A stretch of 64,000 nt of DNA, taken from positions 70,062,395 to 70,126,394 of the forward strand of contig CM056383.1 of NCBI GenBank assembly GCA_029718625.1, read 5' to 3'. Every line of letters begins with the position of its first letter. Position 1 is the first letter of the stretch. The DNA comes from Synaphobranchus kaupii (Eukaryota > Chordata > Actinopteri > Anguilliformes > Synaphobranchidae). Of the stretch, positions 24,016 through 64,000 are shown piece by piece. The position numbers and the translations under genes were made by a program. Below the pieces are notes generated by a model. The model worked only from the letters and a program-made list of their open reading frames with translations. It was not told where the DNA came from and searched no databases.

Positions 24016-24168
24016 GGGGGTTATTCCACAAAGCAAGATTACTGAGTTAGCTGGATAACTGCACTGAGTAAAATCCGGAACAGCTCTTTTTACTTCACTC
24101 CGTGTTCCAGATTTGGTTCCGGGTTTTCCTCCAGCTAACTCAGTAATCCTGCTTTGTGAAATACCCCG
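24016..24168. mobile_element. Palindromic MITE, copy 2
   Basis: Outer arms GGGGGTTATTCCACAAAGCA and its near complement ending TTTGTGAAATACCCC; inner arms contain ACTGAGTTAGCTGGA and TCCAGCTAACTCAGT. Same family as 12454-12612. Confidence 0.7.
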
Positions 24169-24400
24169 CTGCTCAAGTTGTCAAATTGTACACCTAATCC
24201 ACTGTTCTCATCACACTGTCCATTATGGTGCAGGTTAGACAGCAACTGGAGTCCCAGCCTTACACCAAACACTGATCACAATAAACTGGAGCACAAATCG
24301 GCTCCACCATCTAGATGCAGTGACAGACAATTACTTATTAATCTTCCTTTAATTATCTACGCAAACAAAGCAATGGCACTTTGCAGTGTTCAATGGGATC

Positions 24401-27400
24401 TGCATTAATTGTTATCTTAATTGTGACCTTGTTAATGTTTAAAAGCACCAGAGATACATCTTACCAAACAGTCCTTAGGAAAGGAATTATTTTTTTCTTC
24501 TTTTTACGGTTTTCTCAAGGGTCTCTTCACATATAACTGAAACTCTGTGGAAAGGAGACCTCTTATAATCTGCACAATATTACAGATGATATTCTCAGCA
24601 TGTTTAACATAACTGTTTATTTGGAGGTAAAAAAAATAACAAGAAAAAAAAAAACCATCATAGTGTTTTAAAATTGTGGATAAGCAATGACGAGTAGGTG
24701 TATGGGTCCTGTGCAGTCCACATTTACAAATCTGGGGGACACTCTGCTCCTGGCACATCTCACTGAGAACATGATGATCAAAGAGCTTCCATCATAAAAT
24801 AAGGTAGAGAGGGGACAGGTAGGTCAGATACACACATCCTGCACCCACTCCCCAAACAGCAGTGATCCAGCTATGGAAAACACACTCATATCCACTTCAT
24901 TCAAATTTAAACAAGGGGAAATTAAACAAATTTGAAACTCCTGCTTGTACTGTTGTTGGGAGGGGGTTGTGTAAATTTGCTGTATCTCTCCAACAGTGTT
25001 GTCAATGTTTCTGTGTTTCTCTGTTGGCCAGGAAGCAAAGCTACAGCACACCATTGTACATGAGAACACATTTCACACGACACAGAAAATGAGAAATAAA
25101 AAAAACATGATAACAAGAAAATCTTCAGTACTGATACCTTCAAAAAGTGTAGCAGGGTGACCAAGAGTGATTTTGAAAGCATGGTAGGCCAACACTTTTA
25201 ACAAAATGAAAAACCACTAAAATGTATTTTTCTTTTTGGTATAGTTTAAGTGCCTGGAAAATGCTGGCATTCCCATACCTTCATATCCATGCAATTAATC
25301 CTTCATTTCGGAATGCCACCATTCCCACTGCAGACCGCAGCCAATGAATGATCATCACTAACGAAACAAATCTGTACATATTTTAAAAGCCAACGTATCC
25401 TTATAAGGGTGATTCAGTTAAAAAGAAAAAAAAAAAGAAAAAGGTCAAGTAAACGCCAGCAATGAAACCGTCCCTTATGAAAAGCTAACACGTTACAATG
25501 TAAAATCCAAAACGGATGGCGTTTTAAACCTGTCATGATATACTTCAGATATTAAAAAGGAAATTGACACTTTCACGTGTAATTTTATGCACATGTGAGA
25601 GACTAGTGTAAAAAAAGGGTAAAATAATGTGCAGCAGGGGCCCAGACTGGGTCCGGCACACTTGGTCCGGCAGAGCCACAAGCTCTGCTGGTTTTCACTG
25701 TTACCCATGATGCAGTTCATTACAAAGTTAACGCACCTAACCGGGTTTCTTGGGTCTAAACTGGTTCCTGAATTTAAGGTGAAAATAAAAAGTCAGCATA
25801 ACCCTAAGGACGGACCACCGTCCTCCAGGGAACGATACACTCCACCCCTGATCTACAGCCGATGGATAAAAGTTACATACGACAGTGGCAACACGTGATA
25901 TGTTTTGAGACATGCTCCATATCTCAACACATCAAAAATAAATATTCTTCATAATTTTTTAAATTTTATTTCACATTTGACCACGTATTGACAATTATTA
26001 TTATTATTTTTTAATTTTTTACTGTGAAGATGGACTACGTGTGTGTGTGTGTGGGGAGGGGCTGTTTTGCAAGACTAACACTGATCCATAAAAAAGGACT
26101 GTTGATTGAAGGCCACAGAAATGGGGGGGGGGGGGCTTCATTACTACAGTAGGATCTTAAGAGGGTGGGGGCTACAGAAAGGCCTCTTTCTGGAGCAGGT
26201 TAGACATTCATCGGGTCGTACCATCTGATCCACCTGTGGGGGTGTGTATGTTTGCGGGGGGGGGAGGGGGGATATAATACCTTTGATAGAGTAATACTCT
26301 TGAAAAAGGGGGGCTTGGCTGCAAAAACCACAGCAAACTCCCATAACCAACAGGAACCAACAGTGGGTTCAACCTTTCTGAGTTTTTATACGTTTACGTT
26401 GGGGTTTGCTGTATAGCCTCTCCGAGCTGTTCGTCACCCCTGGCAACAGCTGCAGTCAAAAGGAACCGCAATTTTATATAAACGGTTTCTTTAAAAAGCA
26501 CATTCAAGCTGAAGGAGTCCATTTTGAGACGGCTCCATGAAGTACACCCCCCAAATAGGACCACCCCCCCCCCCCCCAAAATAACATGGAAATGATTGCA
26601 ATACGTTTCTGTCACCTATGTACATCCAAATACACACTGGTGCTCATACAATTCTCTCTACTATATTATTGTACAAAATATAGAATTTCAAATATCTGCT
26701 AGATTTGTTTTTGGAGTCAAAATACAAAATAACAAAAACATATAAAAAGAAGCTTTACATCGACCTTTTCTTGTATCTGAAAGTGTCTTCAGTTTATGTG
26801 TGGGGGAGGAGGAGACTAAGGGAACGTGGAACAGACCAGCTTACGCCAGTAAACTCTGGCACCCAACTAGGCACACTGTCCACTCTTTGTCCACATTGAC
26901 CACAAGCATATGTGCAGGGTAAAATGTTGCACCCAGGAAACAGGTTCAGAAATGGCTGATAACGTTTGTGGCACCGTCTGTCATTGTGTGTAAGAGTGGG
27001 CCTGTACACATGGTTTTGGTCTGTCATTGTGTGTAAGAGTGTGCCTGTACACGTGGTTTTGCTCTGTCGTTGTGTGTAAGAGTGGGCCTGTACACGTGGT
27101 TTTGGTCTGTCATTGTGTGTAAGAGTGGGCCTGTACACGTGGTTTTGGTCTGTCATTGTGTGTAAGAGTGGGCCTTTACACGTGGTTTTGGTCTGTCATT
27201 GTGTGTAAGAGTGGGCCTGTACACGTGGTTTTGGTCTGTCATTGTGTGTAAGAGTGGGCCTTTACACGTGGTTTTGGTCTGTCATTGTGTGTAAGAGTGG
27301 GCCTGTACATGTGGTTTTGGTCTGTCATTGTGTGTAAGAGTGGGCCTGTACAAGCGGTTTTGGTCTGTCATTGTGTGTAAGAGTGGGCCTGTACACGTGG

Positions 27401-27891
27401 TTTTTGGTCTGTCAACGTGTGTAAGAGTGAGCCTGTGGTTTTGGTCTGTCAATGTGTGTAAGAGTGGGCCTGTAACATGGTTTTGGTCTGTCATTGTGTG
27501 TAAGAGTGGGCTTGTACACATGGTTTTGGTCTGTCATTGTGTGTAAGAGTGGGCTTGTACACATGGTTTTGGTCTGTCATTGTGTGTAAGAGTGGGCCTG
27601 TACATGTGGTTTTGACATTGCATTTACTGCACCACTCAACAGCGTACAAAGACGACGTGACTGTGTGCACATATACTGTTGCATATACATATATACATAT
27701 AAAACGTCTGTTTTGCACGTATATATGCTTCTTCAGGTCCTTCATGCAGGTTTCTCTCCACTGGAATATTGAAGGGAAATGGCAGAGTTACTCCGTGCAT
27801 TTAGTGCTGTATTTGAAGACCGAACAGGGAGCATCGATTTCCTTTCCTCTGTACAAACTGAGGAAACACACGAGGGTTTATCAGTTTGCCG

Positions 27892-27931
<40 letters not shown>

Positions 27932-28207
27932 GTCTATGCAGCAAGTCTGTGGAATTTCTTTGGTCTCTTCAGATAACCTGGCCACTCCCCATTAGTGTCC
28001 TGCCATAACAGAGAGGCAGGACCTCCTTCCTTCCTGATCCAATGATTGGTAGGTCTCGGTTAGGGGGTGTTACCCCAATTGTCACGGGGGCGGAGCATAT
28101 CAGTGTCAGTCACACAGCTTCCTATAGGTCCCAGTGCCTGATAGGCTGTGGCTTGGCCTGCCCATCCGTGGAGCCATACCCACATAACACAGATGTCCAC
28201 TTGGGCG
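24401..28207 (-). other. Presumed ADCY5 3' UTR and downstream flank
   Basis: Lies directly after the ADCY5 stop on the - strand. A possible AATAAA (- strand) is at 25965-25970, but no clear transcript end can be chosen. Contains a G-run at 26122-26135, a C-run at 26564-26577, the 43-bp array (26975-27614) and a GT microsatellite at 27893-27930. No other gene recognised. Confidence 0.35.
26975..27614. repeat. 43-bp minisatellite, about 15 units
   Basis: Tandem unit containing GTCTGTCATTGTGTGTAAGA followed by GTGGGCCTGTACACGTGG. Some units are shortened (for example near 27420-27460). Open in several frames, which yields repeat-coded open frames with no gene behind them. It may lie in the ADCY5 3' UTR. 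Confidence 0.95.
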
Positions 28208-60794
<32,587 letters not shown>

Positions 60795-61904
60795 TTATAC
60801 AGTGATGGTTTTTAATATTTTCAAAACATTTTTTTAAATTTTTTAAATTTTTTTACAAAGCAGAACATTCTGAGTTACGCTACGAGGCATCGTATCCCTC
60901 ATACCACAGATTCCTTCCCTTTTTAGGATTGAGAAATGCTAAGCGGGAGACGGTTAAGGCATGATTAAGCCCAACAAAAACGCACACAGCACATACTCTT
61001 CAAAGTGCTACCAAGGGAATGTCCATTGCAGCCATGGGAAAGAAAACAAGTTGTTTTGGCCTCCGACCACAAGGGGGCACTGCAGTGCCTATTCTAGATC
61101 TACATTCTGATTTCTACATCCCTGGTATCACGGTCCTCAAGGTCTGTGAACTGCTGGTTTTCCACCCTCCCTGTACCTGGGAGTCAGGTGTGAAGACCAT
61201 CTGGCCAATCAGTAGCACTAATTGTTCAGTTAATTACCAGGGCCGGATTTGGATTTGAGGCCCAGATTTGAATATCCATGTTCTATATCGAAAGGCCTGT
61301 TAGAATCAACATACTGTCTTTGCAGAGAATATGTGCTTAATAGTGATTATCGTTATGACTCACTGCGTGGAAGCCCTATGGCCTTGTGGGAGAATATTAG
61401 TATTTTACCAAGTACAAGACACACTGTAAAGTACATTCAGCTTAATGAAAACTATTTTAACTGTTATATAACGGTTCACTGTGCAGTTTCAAATCAAAAT
61501 AAGTGGATGAGGCTTTCTCCCAGTTTAAAAATAATTTATTTGGAGTGATTACACATAGACACAAAGAAAGGAGAGAAAACACAAGGAAGGTGAACAGAGT
61601 AGGAAGTGATAGCATGCTGTAATTTGTGTGTCTGCATCTAGGTTTGAAAGGAAATGCAATTTTCATAATAAAAATAGATCCATTATCATTAGCAGTTCTC
61701 ATGCGTAGACTCTACGGAAGAATTACAGTAGCGACAAATTCATTTTCCTGATTGCAATTATTGGACGACCTTCATTACGGTTTTTAAAACCAATTTATAA
61801 CCCTTTCATCCTAATTTGGCTTGTCCAATCACATCTGTAGGTGTGTGTCACCATGGCAATGACCTCTGTCAATTCAGGAGAGCACTTTCCTGCACAGTGC
61901 AAAC

Positions 61905-62254
61905 TGCCTGATGCTGTTAATTTCTGCAGTGCCATATTCACACTGCACTATATTACAAAAGATTACATAAAGAGGTAAACAAAAAATACTTAAATTAAAA
62001 AATACTTAAATTAAAAACTGAGGTGAATCAATAGGTTCCTAATTGGTGAAAGTAGACGCATGGTAACTAAAACTAACCATTTGGAAGATACTGAAGCATT
62101 CAAAGACAAAGCAAATGATAATGAGCCAAACCTGCATTGTGTTAACAAGTTTAAGAAAAAAAAACACATGTGTTAAACCATCAGAATTGAGCATGAGATA
62201 GGTTGGAACGAAAACCAGCAAACACAGGGCCCAGGACCGAGCTTCGGAACCACT
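61905..62254. mobile_element. hAT-like dispersed element, copy 3 (left end missing)
   Basis: Shares AACCATTTGGAAGATACTGA, AGCATTCAAAGACAAAGC and CCAAACCTGCATTGTGTTAA with copies 1 and 2, and ends at GAGCTTCGGAACCACT. Left border uncertain. Confidence 0.6.
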
Positions 62255-62649
62255 CCCTTAATAAGAAGTCACCAAACAGCCCTGTAATCAGGACTGCATA
62301 TGAAACAAACTGACAAAGTAAAAACAACAGGCAAATCAAAACTGGGAGAAAAAAAACCTATTGTGTGAAAAAATATTGTTTAAAAGATATTTGGAAGATT
62401 CAATAAACATCCAAAAAGGTTACTTTCCAGCTTCTCGTCGTTAATTACACTGGTTACATGCTGTGGTTAGTAGTGGTTGCAGTACACCGGTGTCACTGTA
62501 AGCTTCTCTAGATACAGAAGGATATGTCTGCAGGGTGAAACATTATGAGGAGAGTGAGTTTCACTCAGATTTGAGGATTCTCGATATTACACCCCAGCCA
62601 TGAACCATGAGCAGGCATCCTCCAGCCCATCTAGAGCAAAATCCATTCT

Positions 62650-64000
62650 GGGATTAAATGTGTATGAATGGAAGTGGAAAGAGCTGGGATTAAATGTGTA
62701 TGAATGGAAGTGGAAAGAGCTGGGATTAAATGTGTATGAATGGAAGAGGAAGGAGCTGGGATTAAGTGTGTATGAATGGAAGAGGAAAGAGCTGGGATTA
62801 AATGTGTATGAATGGAAGTGGAAAGAGCTGGGATTAAATGTGTATGAATGGAAGTGGAAAGAGCTGGGATTAAATGTGTATGAATGGAAGTGGAAAGAGC
62901 TGGGATTAAATGTGTATGAATGGAAGTGGTAAAAACTGGGATTAAATGTGTATGAATGGAAGAGGAAAGAGCTGGGATTAAATGTGTATGAATGGAAGTG
63001 GAAAGAGCTGGGATTAAGTGTGTATGAATGGAAGAGGAAGGAGCTGGGATTAAATGTGTATGAATGGAAGTGGAAAGAGCTGGGATTAAATGTGTATGAA
63101 TGGAAGAGGAAAGAGCTGGGATTAAATGTGTATGCATGGAAGTGGAAAGAGCTGGGATTAAGTGTGTATGAATGGAAGAGGAAAGAGCTGGGATTAAATG
63201 TGTATGCATGGAAGTGGAAAGAGCTGGAATTAAATGTGTATGAATGGAAGAGGAAAGAGCTGGGATTAAATGTGTATGAATGGAAGAGGAAAGAGCTGGG
63301 ATTAAATGTGTATGCATGGAAGTGGAAAGAGCTGGGATTAAATGTGTATGAATGGAAGAGGAAAGAGCTGGGATTAAGTGTGTATGGATGGAAGAGGAAA
63401 GAGCTGGGATTAAATGTGTATGAATGGAAGTGGAAAGAGCTGGGATTAAGTGTGTATGAATGGAAGAGGAAAGAGCTGGGATTAAGTGTGTATGGATGGA
63501 AGAGGAAAGAGCTGGGATTAAATGTGTATGAATGGAAGTGGAAAGAGCTGGGATTAAGTGTGTATGAATGGAAGAGGAAAGAGCTGGGATTAAATGTGTA
63601 TGAATGGAAGTGGAAAGACCTGGGATTAAATGTGTATGAATGGAAGAGGAAAGAGCTGGGATTAAATGTGTATGAATGGAAGAGGAAAGAGCTGGGATTA
63701 AATGTGTATGAATGGAAGTGGAAAGAGCTGGGATTAAATGTGTATGAATGGAAGAGGAAAGAGCTGGGATTAAATGTGTATGAATGGAAGTGGAAAGAGC
63801 TGGGATTAAATGTGTATGAATGGAAGAGGAAAGAGCTGGGATTAAGTGTGTATGAATGGAAGAGGAAAGAGCTGGGATTAAATGTGTATGAATGGAAGAG
63901 GAAAGAGCTGGGATTAAATGTGTATGAATGGAAGAGGAAAGAGCTGGGATTAAATGTGTATGAATGGAAGAGGAAAGAGCTGGGATTAAGTGTGTATGAA
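62650..64000. repeat. 36-bp minisatellite, at least 37 units, open at window end
   Basis: Unit contains GGGATTAAATGTGTATGAAT and GGAAGAGGAAAGAGCT. Variants: AGAGG/AGTGG, TAAAT/TAAGT, GAATGG/GCATGG/GGATGG. 36 is a multiple of three, so long open frames appear on both strands (for example 62631-63317 on the - strand). These are not genes. Confidence 0.97.

Larger units (their letters stand above)
17541..24400. other. Spacer between the two genes
   Basis: No exon of a recognisable gene was found on either strand. Contains palindromic MITE copies (20200-20368, 24016-24168), a truncated hAT MITE (20715-20811) and ordinary unique-looking AT-rich DNA. Open frames at 21001-21381 and 22661-22966 have no recognisable product and are probably chance. 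Confidence 0.6.

Noticed and set aside
62631..63317. 228-codon - strand frame and 110-codon + strand frame in the 36-bp array
   Set aside because: Repeat artefact open on both strands.

Overview
The window is nuclear DNA of a vertebrate, almost certainly a teleost fish. Small exons with GT-AG borders sit far apart among micro- and minisatellites, fish-type tRNA-derived SINEs and short DNA-transposon remnants. No bacterial, phage, CRISPR or organellar sequence was seen. The species cannot be named from the sequence.

Two protein genes are supported, arranged tail to tail. On the + strand, six coding exons between 3432 and 16623 join in phase into a 303-residue SEC22A, an ER-membrane longin protein of the early secretory pathway. 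On the - strand, sixteen exons between 60680 and 28208 join in phase into 745 residues plus stop. These are the C-terminal ~60% of adenylate cyclase type 5 (ADCY5): the rest of C1a after its first part, C1b, the second six-helix membrane domain, and the whole C2 domain. The first ADCY5 exons lie beyond 64000. From memory, SEC22A and ADCY5 are also convergent neighbours in human (3q21), which supports both identifications.

Layout. 1-3170: upstream DNA of SEC22A, promoter not resolved. 3172-16623: SEC22A with large intronic arrays (34/40-bp at 4836-6289, 30-bp at 7480-9449, 37-bp at 11701-11922, 68-bp at 13108-13717). 16624-28207: SEC22A 3' UTR, spacer with mobile-element remnants, and the undelimited ADCY5 3' UTR. 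28208-60680: ADCY5 exons and introns, with arrays at 32779-32966, 37196-37498, 40949-42184, 46073-46313, 57276-58062, 59599-59814 and 59928-60486. 62650-64000: a 36-bp array that runs off the end.

The most unusual observation is that several tandem arrays are built from exon edges and multiply splice sites. The SEC22A start exon is preceded by degenerate copies of its acceptor and start-codon region. SEC22A exon 4 is followed by eight more copies of its 3' part with donor. The ADCY5 TM8 exon has three extra in-frame copies of its 5' part with acceptor. One ADCY5 C1a exon has a duplicated donor. No new enzymatic or defence system was found; the two proteins belong to known families and otherwise look intact.
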